Assembly: GCA_012520845.1 (NCBI GenBank)
Contig: JAAYNL010000003.1
Location: 97,325-161,324, forward strand
DNA from: Thermoplasmatales archaeon
Lineage (GTDB): Archaea > Thermoplasmatota > Thermoplasmata > Methanomassiliicoccales > Methanomethylophilaceae
Direction of reading: 5' to 3'
Length of the DNA stretch: 64,000 nt
Below, piece after piece: positions 15,611 to 24,880 of the stretch (position 1 is the stretch's first letter; the number at the start of each line of letters is the position of its first letter). The notes under the pieces were generated by a model. It was not told the origin of the DNA, did no database searches, and saw nothing but the letters and a program-made list of their open reading frames with translations. Position numbers and translations under genes: made by a program.

Positions 15611-15915
15611 CCTTCGCGATCAAGATGCACAGGGCGGGCCCGGAGATGCTTCTGGCGGCCTGCGACGTGGAGCTGCTGGGCAGGACATTCTCCGAGGGCG
15701 GCGCCCGGATAACGGTCGGCAGGCACTTCTATTTCGGGGAGGAGGCCACCGCCGAGATGCTCGTGGAGAGGATGAGGTCCGCTACGATAATGAACCTCAC
15801 GGGGGAGAGGGCCGTGGCCCTGGCCGTGGCCGAGGGGTACGTGGACCCGGAGAGGACCATAACGATACAGGGCGTGATACACGCCCAGGCCGTGAGGGCG
15901 AAGTGTTCTGTGTAG
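15607..15915 (+). CDS. DUF424 family protein
   Basis: A 102-residue protein with all landmarks of archaeal DUF424: MTFAIKMHRAGPEMLLAACD, ELLGRTFSEGGARI, FYFGEEATAEMLVE, SATIMNLTGERAV, and IQGVIHAQ near the C-terminus. The function is unknown. It often lies among translation and ribosome-biogenesis genes, and here it sits between mcm and nmd3. The ATG overlaps the mcm stop (ATGA), and its own end overlaps the nmd3 start by 13 bp, so the three genes are likely translationally coupled. Confidence 0.9.
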   Translation: MTFAIKMHRAGPEMLLAACDVELLGRTFSEGGARITVGRHFYFGEEATAEMLVERMRSATIMNLTGERAVALAVAEGYVDPERTITIQGVIHAQAVRAKCSV

Positions 15916-16928
15916 AGTGCGGGAAGGAGGGCAACGCGTCCTACGGCGGCCTGTGCCTCGGCTGCTTCCTGAAGGGCAGGGAACTGATCCGGCTCCCGCA
16001 CCACGTCGACCTGCAGACGTGCACCGGGTGCGGCGAATACCTGCTGGGCAACGACTGGGTCAGGATGCGCCGCGCGGAGGCCTGCGACGAGGCCGCCCTG
16101 GCGGCGCTGGAGATAATCCCGGAGGCCACCCTGGTTTCCGTGGGCATAAAATCGACGCAACGGGACGAAAGGTCCTACGAGACGGCCATCCAGGCCGACC
16201 TGGACATCGACGGCTCCGCCGTTGCCGCGGAAACCTCCACCAACGTGAGGGTCAAGCACACGGTGTGCAAGCGCTGCTCCAGGAAGCTCGGGAATTTCTA
16301 CGTCTCCACGGTTCAGGTCAGGTCCTCCGGCCGGGACATGGACAGGGCGACGATGGACGAGGTCGCCGCCCGGGTCAACGCGTACGTGGAGGGCCAGTCC
16401 AGGAACAACAGGCAGCTCTTCGTCAGCAAGCAGGAGGAGGTGGCCGGCGGCCTGGACTTCAAGCTGTCGTCGAACTCCCTCGGCAAATCCGTCGCCAGGA
16501 TCCTTTCGGAGGAATACGGCGCGGAGACCAAGGAATCCTCCTCCCTCGTCGGGGTGCACGACGACGGCGCGGACATGTACAGGGTGACCTTCCTGGTCCG
16601 CCTCCCGGGCTACGCCGTGGGCGACGTCGCCGTAAGGGACGGCGTGCCGTACAAAATCTCGGCGGTCACGAAATCCGGCGGCAGGATCCTCAGCCTGACG
16701 GACTTCAGGGAGGAGCCGGTCAGGAAATCCGACCTGCAGAACCTCAGGATAGAATTCGCACACGGGACCTACGAGGAGGCCACGGTCGTCACCAGGTCCG
16801 AGGGCGAGATGCAGGTGCTCCACCCAAGGACCTACGCCACCGTGGACGTGGCCGTCCCGGAGGGATACGAGGCCGGCGACGCGGTATCCGTCGTCGAATG
16901 GGAGGACCACCTTTACGTGGTCCCCTGA
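15903..16928 (+). CDS. nmd3: NMD3 family ribosome-biogenesis protein
   Basis: A 341-residue protein beginning with the cysteine-rich NMD3 zinc region: CVECG (residues 3-7), GLCLGCFLKG, CTGCGEY, and later VCKRCSRKLG at about residue 120. The eIF5A-like and other beta domains follow (VTFLVRLPGYAVGDVAV). In eukaryotes NMD3 exports and checks 60S subunits; in archaea it is thought to bind large subunits during late assembly. The start is the GTG at 15903 inside the DUF424 gene, which keeps the N-terminal CxxC. Confidence 0.9.
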   Translation: MFCVECGKEGNASYGGLCLGCFLKGRELIRLPHHVDLQTCTGCGEYLLGNDWVRMRRAEACDEAALAALEIIPEATLVSVGIKSTQRDERSYETAIQADLDIDGSAVAAETSTNVRVKHTVCKRCSRKLGNFYVSTVQVRSSGRDMDRATMDEVAARVNAYVEGQSRNNRQLFVSKQEEVAGGLDFKLSSNSLGKSVARILSEEYGAETKESSSLVGVHDDGADMYRVTFLVRLPGYAVGDVAVRDGVPYKISAVTKSGGRILSLTDFREEPVRKSDLQNLRIEFAHGTYEEATVVTRSEGEMQVLHPRTYATVDVAVPEGYEAGDAVSVVEWEDHLYVVP

Positions 16929-16974
16929 CCCGCGCACCGTTGCGTTTTTCATTGGCGTGCGCCATGCGGCCCTT

Positions 16975-17847
16975 ATGAGGATAGCCGTCCCGGAACCGAT
17001 TGAACAGGTCGTCGCCAACCTCCTGAGGCTGGCCAACACCAAGCTGCCGATGGACGTGGGCTGGGCCCTCGAGGCCGCCGCGGGATGGGAAAGGAACCCG
17101 GTGGCGACCACCCAGCTCGGGTGCATAATGGACAACGTGAAGAAGGCCGAGTTCATGGGAAGGCCGATGTGCCAGGACACCGGGACGCCCGTGTTCTTCG
17201 TGTCCGGCAGGTTCGACCACACCATAGCCGAATCGATTAGGAAGGGCGTCGCCATCGCGACGTCTTCCATCCCCCTGAGGCCGAACGCCGTCGACCCCCT
17301 GACCAGGGAAAACACCGGGGACAACGTGGGCGTCGGCTTCCCGTCGATACACTACGAGCCTTCGGACGGCGACCTCAGGATCGATTTGCTGGTGAAGGGC
17401 GCCGGGTCCGAGAACATGACCAGGCTGGCGATGCTGAACCCCTCCGGCGGGCGCAAGGCCGTGGAGGACTTCGTGTACGGGGCTGTCGTCTCCGCCAGGG
17501 GGAACCCCTGCCCGCCGACCGTCGTCGGCGTGGGCATCGGCGGCACGGCGGACGATTGCGTCCGCATGTCGAAGGAGGCGCTGGCGGTCCCGCTGGACGC
17601 GGACAACCCGGACGGGGAGTTGGCGGGGATGGAGGAATCCCTGTTCGTCAGGCTGAACTCCTCCGGCCTGGGGCCGATGGGCCTCGGAGGCGATACGACG
17701 GTCCTCGGCGTCAGGATCAAGAAGGCCCACTGCCACACCGCGAGCCTGCCCGTGGCCGTCAGCCTCGGCTGCTGGGCGACGCGGCGGGCATCCGCCACGA
17801 TCGACGGGGACGGCGTGGCCACCTACGGGCAGGGGGGATCGTTCTGA
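16975..17847 (+). CDS. fumA: Class I fumarate hydratase, alpha subunit
   Basis: A 290-residue alpha subunit of the two-subunit iron-sulfur fumarase/tartrate dehydratase family. Candidate [4Fe-4S] cysteines are in LGCIMDN and GRPMCQDTGTPVFF, and near CPPTVVGVGIGGTADD. ENTGDNVGVGFPSIHYEP and LNSSGLGPMGLGGDTTVLGV are family blocks. It interconverts fumarate and malate in the partial TCA cycle. A GTG at 16957 is in frame; the ATG at 16975 (MRIAVPEPIEQV) is the better family start. The beta subunit begins 2 bp after the stop. Confidence 0.9.
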   Translation: MRIAVPEPIEQVVANLLRLANTKLPMDVGWALEAAAGWERNPVATTQLGCIMDNVKKAEFMGRPMCQDTGTPVFFVSGRFDHTIAESIRKGVAIATSSIPLRPNAVDPLTRENTGDNVGVGFPSIHYEPSDGDLRIDLLVKGAGSENMTRLAMLNPSGGRKAVEDFVYGAVVSARGNPCPPTVVGVGIGGTADDCVRMSKEALAVPLDADNPDGELAGMEESLFVRLNSSGLGPMGLGGDTTVLGVRIKKAHCHTASLPVAVSLGCWATRRASATIDGDGVATYGQGGSF

Positions 17848-17849
17848 GG

Positions 17850-18401
17850 ATGCTGGAACTGCCCCTGTCCGAGGCGGATGCCCGTTCCTTGCGGGTCGGC
17901 GAGACCGTCTACCTTTCCGGCGAGATAATCACCGCCAGGGACAGGGCCCACGCCAGGATCCTGGAGAGGGTTGCCCTGGGCGAGCGCCTTCCAGACCATT
18001 TTTACGGCGCGGCGGTTTTCCATTGCGGGCCCATCGTCGCCGGCAGCGACGGCAACTGGCTCGTGATGGCCGCCGGGCCCACCACCAGCTCGAGGATGGA
18101 CGCGGTGCAGGCTCCCGTGATCGAGGCGCTGGGCCTCAGGGCGGTGATAGGCAAGGGCGGCATGTCCGCCGACGTCGGGAAGACGATGGAATCCGTCGGC
18201 TGCGTCTACCTCGCGGCCACCGGCGGCGCCGCGGTCACCTTGGCCGAGAGCGTGAATCACGTCATAGGCGTGGACTGGGCGGACCTGGGCATGGCGGAGG
18301 CCGTATGGCGCTTCAGGGTATCCAGGTTCGGGCCGTTGATCGTGGCCATGGACGCCCACGGCAACAGCCTGTACGCGGACGTGGAAAGGGGACTCAAATG
18401 A
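17850..18401 (+). CDS. fumB: Class I fumarate hydratase, beta subunit
   Basis: A 183-residue beta subunit: LSGEIITARDRAHARILE (substrate-binding loop), YGAAVFHCGPIV, AAGPTTSSRMD, IGKGGMSADV and YLAATGGAAVTLAESV are conserved family blocks. It completes the fumarase with the alpha subunit just upstream (2-bp gap), the usual archaeal split arrangement. Fumarase and L-tartrate dehydratase cannot be told apart by sequence alone; fumarase is more likely in an archaeon. It is convergent with the membrane protein gene on the other strand, with 1 bp between stops. Confidence 0.9.
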   Translation: MLELPLSEADARSLRVGETVYLSGEIITARDRAHARILERVALGERLPDHFYGAAVFHCGPIVAGSDGNWLVMAAGPTTSSRMDAVQAPVIEALGLRAVIGKGGMSADVGKTMESVGCVYLAATGGAAVTLAESVNHVIGVDWADLGMAEAVWRFRVSRFGPLIVAMDAHGNSLYADVERGLK

Positions 18402-18402
18402 G

Positions 18403-19362
18403 TCATCCCTGGTCGTCGTAAAGGATGGACCTCTCGGGGTTCTTCTTCAGGTAAACCCTGTAGATTATGGAAGCGACGATCAACAGCACGCCGGTTGCCG
18501 CCGCGATGTACATCAGGGTCCTGGGTATGTCGGTACCCTTGTCAGCTTCCATGTTTTCGATGTCCTTCGTGGCGTCGCTTTCGCGCCATAGATCCATCTC
18601 GATCTCCTGGGGTTTGTATCCATCGGCGGAGACCTTCAGATGATACAGCCCGGGTTTGAAGTACAGCGTGTATTTGCCGAACTTGTCCGTGTAGTCCTCC
18701 GCGATGGTGATCGGGACCCCGTCCCTCACCCGGACGAGCTCGACCTTGGCGCCTATTATCTTGAAATCCCCGGAGGATACGGACCCGGACAGCCTGTATT
18801 CGTCGGCGATGGCCATGGAGAACGCCCCCATGGACGACGTCCCCGACAGCAGGTGGAACTCCTTCCCGTCCACGGTCTCGGTGTTGCCCGCCTCCAACAC
18901 CTTCTTCATGTCGAATTTGTACCATATGTCGCCGCCCGTCCCCAACGTGTATTCCCTGGGGTCTGTGAAAATCTGGCCGGTCGGCAGGTTGTTGAGTTTG
19001 TATTCCGCGGCCTTGATTCTGAAGAAGAAAGCGTTGTCGGGATTCACCTCGCGCTCTATCTCGAACTGGAACCTGCCGCCGTTGATTCCCTTGGCGACGT
19101 GTTCCGTTTTGTTGCCTTCTTCGTAGGTGTACCTGTATTTTATCTTCCCGGCGGAACCCAGGGGTTCCGGGGGTTCGGAGATGTCGACGACCTCGGCGAT
19201 TATGACGTCCGCCTTGGAATCGTCGTAAGGCTCGCCGCCGAATTCCACGTATCCCGAGATGCGGAGCGGGGACGCAGCGTCCGACGAATCGGAACCCGCC
19301 AAGACGGCGGACAATGCCAACAGGCCGACGGCGAAAACCGCCAAGGCCCACGCCCTTCCCAT
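18403..19362 (-). CDS. Membrane-anchored extracellular beta-sandwich protein
   Basis: A 319-residue protein with an N-terminal signal or anchor (WALAVFAVGLLALSAVLAG), a large outer part and one C-terminal membrane helix (LMYIAAATGVLLIVASIIY) followed by a short cytosolic tail. The outer part has two segments resembling carboxypeptidase-regulatory/CNA-B repeats: LRISGYVEFGG, and YRLSGSVSSGD through DKFGKYTLYFKPGLYHLKVS. Such domains act as surface stalks or binding modules. The frame continues to 19383; the ATG at 19360-19362 puts the charged residue directly before the hydrophobic core. Function unknown. Confidence 0.75.
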   Translation of the reverse strand: MGRAWALAVFAVGLLALSAVLAGSDSSDAASPLRISGYVEFGGEPYDDSKADVIIAEVVDISEPPEPLGSAGKIKYRYTYEEGNKTEHVAKGINGGRFQFEIEREVNPDNAFFFRIKAAEYKLNNLPTGQIFTDPREYTLGTGGDIWYKFDMKKVLEAGNTETVDGKEFHLLSGTSSMGAFSMAIADEYRLSGSVSSGDFKIIGAKVELVRVRDGVPITIAEDYTDKFGKYTLYFKPGLYHLKVSADGYKPQEIEMDLWRESDATKDIENMEADKGTDIPRTLMYIAAATGVLLIVASIIYRVYLKKNPERSILYDDQG

Positions 19363-19489
19363 GCCCGCGCAATCTCCCGACACGGATTTAACACTATTCT
19401 ATCCCGGGCCGGGGGCGGGACGTCACGTTTTGCGTGGTCTCCACCCAAAATTAATTAAGCGCATAGCGCTAGACCCCGCCGATAGGGAA

Positions 19490-22400
19490 ATGAGGAGGGC
19501 GGACAGGGAATACAGCATGGACGAGGTCATGGGCCTCATGGAGCCGTTGGTCTCCAGGTGGTTTTCCGGCAGGTTCAGTTCGCTGACGGAGCCCCAGTCC
19601 AAGGCGATCCCGCTGATCCACGGGAGGGAAAACGTGCTCGTTTCCTCGCCCACCGGTTCCGGAAAGACCCTCACGGCGTTCACCAGCATCATCAACGAAC
19701 TCGTCAAGTACTCCTCGGAGGGGGGCCTCGAGGAAAAGGTCTACTGCGTATACGTCTCGCCGCTCAAGGCGCTGGCCAACGACGTCAACAGGAACCTCAA
19801 CGAGCCGTTGACGGAGATGGAGGCCCTGGCCGGGGAACTCGGGATGCCGTCCCCGGGGATCAGGGTCGGCGTCAGGTCCGGGGACACGTCCCAGTACGAA
19901 AGGCAGAAGATGCTCAGGAAACCGCCCCACATCCTGATCACGACCCCGGAGTCCCTCGCCCTCATGCTGGAGGCGCCGAAGTTCAAGGAAAGGCTCTCCG
20001 GCGTGGAGTGGCTCATCCTCGACGAGATACACGACATATGCGATTCCAAAAGGGGGGCCTTCCTCTCGCTGGCCGTGGAAAGGCTGCAGAAACATTGCGG
20101 CAGGCCGTTCGCCCGCATAGGGCTGTCCGCGACCCTTGCCCCGATGGAGGCCATCGCCGGGTTCCTCGTCGGTTACGAGGACGGGAGGATGCGTGACGTG
20201 GTCTTCGTGGAATCCGACACCAAGAAGGACCTCGATCTGGAGGTAATCTGCCCCACGGACGACATGACCGCGCTGTCGTCGGACATCGTCAACTCGATGA
20301 TGTACGACAGGCTCAAGGAACTGGTGGACGAACACGTCACCACGCTGGTGTTCACCAACACCCGCTCCGGGGCGGAGAGCGTCGTCTACAAACTGAAGGA
20401 AAGGGGCATGGAGAGCATCGAGGTGCACCACAGCTCCCTGGGGAAGGAGACCAGGCTCGACGTGGAGGAGAGGCTGAAGGCCGGCGAGCTGAAGTGCGTC
20501 GTTTCCTCCACGTCCCTCGAGTTGGGCATCGACATAGGCTCCGTCGACCTGGTGTGCCAGATCGGTTCCCCGAAGTCGGTGGCCAAGGGGCTGCAGAGGG
20601 TCGGCCGAAGCGGCCACGGCGTCGGACAGACGGCCAAGGGCCGTTTGCTGGTCTTCGACCCCGACGATTTGGTGGAGTGCGCCGTCATGTGCAGGGCGGC
20701 CCACAGGGGCGACATCGACCGCGTGGCGATCCCGGAGAACTGCCTGGACGTGCTGGCCCAGGCGCTGGTGGGCATGAGCCTCGGCGAGCGCTGGGACGTG
20801 GACGACGCCTTCGGGGTCGTCAGGTCCGCCTACTGCTACAGGAACCTTCCCCGGGAGAAGTTCGTCAACGTCCTCAGGTATCTCGGCAGCAAGGACGAGT
20901 TCGAGGGCGTCTATTCCAAGATTTGGTACGACGAGGACGAGAACACCTTCGGGCGGAAGCGTGGCTCCAGGATGATTTACTTCATGAACCTGGGCACGAT
21001 CCCCGAGGAGGCCAACTACAGGGTCATCACCGCCCAGGGCTCCATGGCCGGGGAGCTTTCGGAGAAGTTCGTGGAGAGGCTGGCCCCGGGCGACATCTTC
21101 GTCCTCGGCGGCAGGTCGCTGGAGTTCGTCCGCTCGAAGGGCATGACCGCGTACGTCAAGGAGGCGTCCGGCAGGAAGCCCACCGTCCCGTCGTGGGTCG
21201 GCGAGATGCTACCGAGGAGCTTCGACCTGTCCATGGACGTGGCCAGGTTCCGGCGCGAGATGGCCGGCCTGCTGGAGGGGGAGGACGACGAGATCATGGG
21301 GTTCCTGTCCGAGGATTTCGGCATAGACCGAGGGTCTGCCAGGACCATACTGTCCTATTTCAGGGAGCAGAAGGCCGTCACCGGTTTCATCCCGGACGAC
21401 GAGGAACTGTCTATAGAGGAGTACATAGACCCGTCCGGGAACCAGAGGCTCGTCTTCCACTTTCCCTTTGGCAGGAGGGTCAACGACGCCCTTTCCAGGG
21501 CGTACGCCTACAGGATCACCAACGCCGTCGGGGCGAACGTTTCCGTCACCGTTTCCGACGACAACTTCATGATCGGGACCCCGAGGAAGATCGACCCGGC
21601 CAAGGTCCCCGGCATGCTCAGGGAGGCGGACCTGGAGACGATCCTCAGGAAGGCGGTACGCCATTCGGAAATCTTCAAGCAGCGTTTCAGGCACACCGCC
21701 TCCCGCAGCTTCATGATACTGAGGAACTACAAGGGCAGGTCCGTTTCCGTCGCCAGGCAGCAGACCCGCTCCTCGTTCCTGCTGGAGGCCATGGGCGATA
21801 TGGAGAACATGCCCATCATCGAGGAGACCTACAGGGAGATCCTGGAGGACGACATGGACATACGGAACGCCTCCGGGGTCCTCTCCGCCATAGAGAACGG
21901 CGGCATGGCGGTCAGGATAGTCCCGTACGACGGCACCCCCTCCCCCTTCGCCCACTCCGCCATACTGTCCGGGTTCTCCGACATCGTCCTCATGGAGGAC
22001 AGGTCCGCCCTGCTCCGGGAACTCCACCGCAAGGTGCTTTCCAGGGCGATGGGCGACGAGATAAGGGAGTTCGAGTTCGACGAGGACGCCGTCGTCCCGT
22101 ATTTCAGGGAGAAGATCGGCAGGGCGGTTTCCAAGGAGGACGTGGTGCCGCTGCTGCGCAGGACGGGGCCGCTGCAGGTGTTCAGGGAGCGGGGCAGGAA
22201 CGTCTACCCGTACTGCGACGCGGACAAGAAGACCGTCGACGGGTGGCTGTCCGAACTCTTCGCCGAGGGGGAGATATGCACCGTGTTCCTGGGCGACCCC
22301 CACGCCGTCCCGGCGGACGAGGCGCCGTACTACGCCGCGGCCGCCCGCAAGGAGAGGGAAGTCACCGATGCCGACCGGAAGGTGCTCGCCGCCGTCGGGG

Positions 22401-24844
22401 AAGGCACGATGAAGGCCATCGCCAAGGCGGCCGGCGTCACTGAGGACGAGGCGTTCAGGTCCCTCAGGAAACTCGAATCTATGCACGAGGTCAACAGAGT
22501 GGGTTACGAAAACAACGCCTGGGTCTTCGCCAGGTTCGCCGGGGACCTGCCGGACAGGGGGGAGTCCATAGACAGGGTGGTGTCCACGTACCTGGGATGC
22601 TACGCCCCCGCCACCGTGCACGAGGTCGCGTACGCGCTGTCGCTGACCGAGGACGAGACGCGACTCTCCCTGGAGGCCATGACGGCCGCTGGCGGCGTGG
22701 CCAAGGGCAGGTTCCTGGTGTCGGAGTCTGACCAATACATGAACGCCATGGACCGCATGAGGCTCAGGTCCGGGGCCGACAACGTCTACGATTTCGAGAC
22801 GGTGGATTCGTACAGGGGTTCGAAGTTCAGGGAGTTCGGTTCCATCAGGGAATATTTCGAGGTTTTTTCCACCGCCGGCAGCGTCCTCGACGTGTACAAC
22901 CGTGTCAGGGACTTCGACCTGAACGAGTGGAAGGCCATGAGGGAAAGCGGAGAGCTCGTGTTGGGCAGGTTCGTGCGCGGCAGGGTGCGGTACGCCTTGG
23001 CCGAGGACGCGGCGAGGTACGCCAAGCTCTGCGTCGAACCCATACTGCCTCAGGACGGGGGTCTGTTGGACGTCATCAGGGGCATGCGGCGCGCGACCGC
23101 CAGGCAGATTGCCGCCGCCACGGGCATGGACCGGGACGAGCTGAGGGAATCCCTTTCCAGGCTGGACAGGGCCCTGCGCATCGTCAGGGCGTTCGACGAG
23201 AACGAGGACTGGGGTTCCGAAAACGTGTACGAGGCGTACGACAGGCCGGAGACGGGCGGGGACCCGTTGCCCGGGCTCGTGGCCAGGATGGTCAGGGCCC
23301 ACGGGCCGATGCCGCCGATCGCCCTGCGTTACCTTTTGGGGATACCGTTGGACCTGGCGGAGGCCCTCGCCGCCGAGGCCGGGGCCGAGAGGATATACGT
23401 CGGGGCGGGCCAGGCCGCGATGCTGGTGATGGGGGACGAAATCCGGCATTTGGAGGAATCCAGGCCCCACGTGGAGACGGTCAGGGTCCTTTCCCTGCAC
23501 GACCCGGATATAGCGTCCAAATGGGCGGAGATCGCGGCGAGGTACGGCGACAGGTGGATCTATCCCTTGGCCAGGGGCGGTTCCGTCGTCGGCGCGTTGG
23601 AAATATGGGAAATGTCGGGATGCGTGGAGATACGCGGCATGGACATGGATTCCTCGGAGGTGCTCCCCGAGGTGCTGGCCGCCGTGGACGACATGATGTC
23701 CTTCTTCAGGATGAAGGGGACCGACGTCGTCCGCATCAGGGAAATCCTGTCCGTGGACGCCGCGGAGCTGGACGACGCCGTCGCCGCGGAGCTGAAGGGC
23801 AGTGGCTACCATTTCGTCAACGGGTTCTACGCCAAGGGAAACTTCGTCCCGCATACTTTCGCGCCCCATCAGCTGGTGGCGATGGCGATGAGGAGGCAGC
23901 GGGCGGCGCAGGGCTACAGGTATCGCACCTTTTCCGAGGCGATACGGGACAGGGGTTACGTCAGGAACGACGCGGAGATGATGACCCGCATACAAAGGCA
24001 GGCGCCGATAAAGGCGGAGGCGGAGGCCGAGGATTGCCTGAGGGCTTCCCTGCTTCCCGGCTACGTCGGGTACGCCACGAGGGAGTACGCCGCGCTCTGC
24101 AGGGACGTGAAATGGGAGCGTCCGAGCGCCGATGAGGGGACGGTGACGAAGGTGGTGGCGGACAGGCAGCCCGTCAGGAGAAAGGAAATCGTGGACGCGT
24201 CCCCCCTGTCCGAGGAGGCCACAGTGGATGCCCTGAACGCCCTTTTCAAACGTTCCGCCATCGCGCAGCTGCCCAGTGGGGAATACGTCATCAACGGGAG
24301 CCTGGGTCTTTCGCCCGACGAGGCGTTGCGCGAAGCAATCAGGAGGCATTTCGAGCAGTTCGGCGTTTTTTCCGCGGAGGATCTCGGCCGGTTTGTGGAT
24401 TCCCGCATGGGCCCGGTCCGGGCGGTCCTCGCCGATCTCGAGGCCGAGGGTTTCCTGGTCAAGGGGTTCTTCGAGGAGGGCAGTCCCGTCCTCCGCTGGA
24501 TGTTGGCCGAGGAGGAGGCGGGCAGGCAGGAACCCATCTCGGGAATAACGATCCTGAACAGTCAGGACAACCTGCACGTCTACCTGAGGGAGGGCATCAG
24601 GAGGGAGACCGGCGGCAGCAGGAACGTCATCATGTCCGGGCCGTCCATAATCGGCTCCTTCGACGGCAAACTCACGGTTTCCGGGGCCAAGGTCGAGAAC
24701 TTCGAGGGAAGCGCAAGGGCGGAAAGGGCTCTGAACGACGCCGTGGTGGCCCTCGGCCATTCGATACTCGGCCCCAGGGAGAAGGAGGACGAGGATTGGG
24801 ACGTGTCCGAATTCTACCTCCGCATCAACCCGGGCGCGAAATAA
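19490..24844 (+). CDS. lhr: Lhr-type ATP-dependent helicase with a very long C-terminal extension
   Basis: A 1784-residue superfamily 2 helicase. Motifs: SSPTGSGKT (I), TPESLALML, LDEIHDI (II), GLSATLAPM (III), VFTNTRSGAES, SSTSLELGIDIG (V) and QRVGRSGHG (VI), all in the first about 450 residues. The Lhr winged helix and a large C-terminal part with repeated winged-helix, AlkZ-like segments follow (KEIVDASPLSEEATVDALN, FSAEDLGRFVDSRMG). Lhr proteins translocate 3'-5' and act in DNA repair; the full-length form also exists in bacteria. The frame is open from 19259; the ATG at 19490 follows an AATTAATTAAG tract (19448-19458). Confidence 0.92.
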   Translation: MRRADREYSMDEVMGLMEPLVSRWFSGRFSSLTEPQSKAIPLIHGRENVLVSSPTGSGKTLTAFTSIINELVKYSSEGGLEEKVYCVYVSPLKALANDVNRNLNEPLTEMEALAGELGMPSPGIRVGVRSGDTSQYERQKMLRKPPHILITTPESLALMLEAPKFKERLSGVEWLILDEIHDICDSKRGAFLSLAVERLQKHCGRPFARIGLSATLAPMEAIAGFLVGYEDGRMRDVVFVESDTKKDLDLEVICPTDDMTALSSDIVNSMMYDRLKELVDEHVTTLVFTNTRSGAESVVYKLKERGMESIEVHHSSLGKETRLDVEERLKAGELKCVVSSTSLELGIDIGSVDLVCQIGSPKSVAKGLQRVGRSGHGVGQTAKGRLLVFDPDDLVECAVMCRAAHRGDIDRVAIPENCLDVLAQALVGMSLGERWDVDDAFGVVRSAYCYRNLPREKFVNVLRYLGSKDEFEGVYSKIWYDEDENTFGRKRGSRMIYFMNLGTIPEEANYRVITAQGSMAGELSEKFVERLAPGDIFVLGGRSLEFVRSKGMTAYVKEASGRKPTVPSWVGEMLPRSFDLSMDVARFRREMAGLLEGEDDEIMGFLSEDFGIDRGSARTILSYFREQKAVTGFIPDDEELSIEEYIDPSGNQRLVFHFPFGRRVNDALSRAYAYRITNAVGANVSVTVSDDNFMIGTPRKIDPAKVPGMLREADLETILRKAVRHSEIFKQRFRHTASRSFMILRNYKGRSVSVARQQTRSSFLLEAMGDMENMPIIEETYREILEDDMDIRNASGVLSAIENGGMAVRIVPYDGTPSPFAHSAILSGFSDIVLMEDRSALLRELHRKVLSRAMGDEIREFEFDEDAVVPYFREKIGRAVSKEDVVPLLRRTGPLQVFRERGRNVYPYCDADKKTVDGWLSELFAEGEICTVFLGDPHAVPADEAPYYAAAARKEREVTDADRKVLAAVGEGTMKAIAKAAGVTEDEAFRSLRKLESMHEVNRVGYENNAWVFARFAGDLPDRGESIDRVVSTYLGCYAPATVHEVAYALSLTEDETRLSLEAMTAAGGVAKGRFLVSESDQYMNAMDRMRLRSGADNVYDFETVDSYRGSKFREFGSIREYFEVFSTAGSVLDVYNRVRDFDLNEWKAMRESGELVLGRFVRGRVRYALAEDAARYAKLCVEPILPQDGGLLDVIRGMRRATARQIAAATGMDRDELRESLSRLDRALRIVRAFDENEDWGSENVYEAYDRPETGGDPLPGLVARMVRAHGPMPPIALRYLLGIPLDLAEALAAEAGAERIYVGAGQAAMLVMGDEIRHLEESRPHVETVRVLSLHDPDIASKWAEIAARYGDRWIYPLARGGSVVGALEIWEMSGCVEIRGMDMDSSEVLPEVLAAVDDMMSFFRMKGTDVVRIREILSVDAAELDDAVAAELKGSGYHFVNGFYAKGNFVPHTFAPHQLVAMAMRRQRAAQGYRYRTFSEAIRDRGYVRNDAEMMTRIQRQAPIKAEAEAEDCLRASLLPGYVGYATREYAALCRDVKWERPSADEGTVTKVVADRQPVRRKEIVDASPLSEEATVDALNALFKRSAIAQLPSGEYVINGSLGLSPDEALREAIRRHFEQFGVFSAEDLGRFVDSRMGPVRAVLADLEAEGFLVKGFFEEGSPVLRWMLAEEEAGRQEPISGITILNSQDNLHVYLREGIRRETGGSRNVIMSGPSIIGSFDGKLTVSGAKVENFEGSARAERALNDAVVALGHSILGPREKEDEDWDVSEFYLRINPGAK

Positions 24845-24848
24845 AACG

Positions 24849-24856
24849 TATTATAT
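24849..24856 (+). promoter_or_regulatory. TATA box for the HTH regulator
   Basis: TATTATAT centred 28 bp before the GTG at 24881, so the transcript probably starts at the codon (leaderless). It lies 5-12 bp after the lhr stop. Confidence 0.55.
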
Positions 24857-24880
24857 CCGCCTCGGTCGATTGCATGGTCC

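Noticed and set aside
21209..24760. A 1183-codon open frame on the minus strand opposite lhr
   Set aside because: Rich in Pro, Gly, Arg and His with no domain pattern; it is the shadow of GC-rich third codon positions of lhr.
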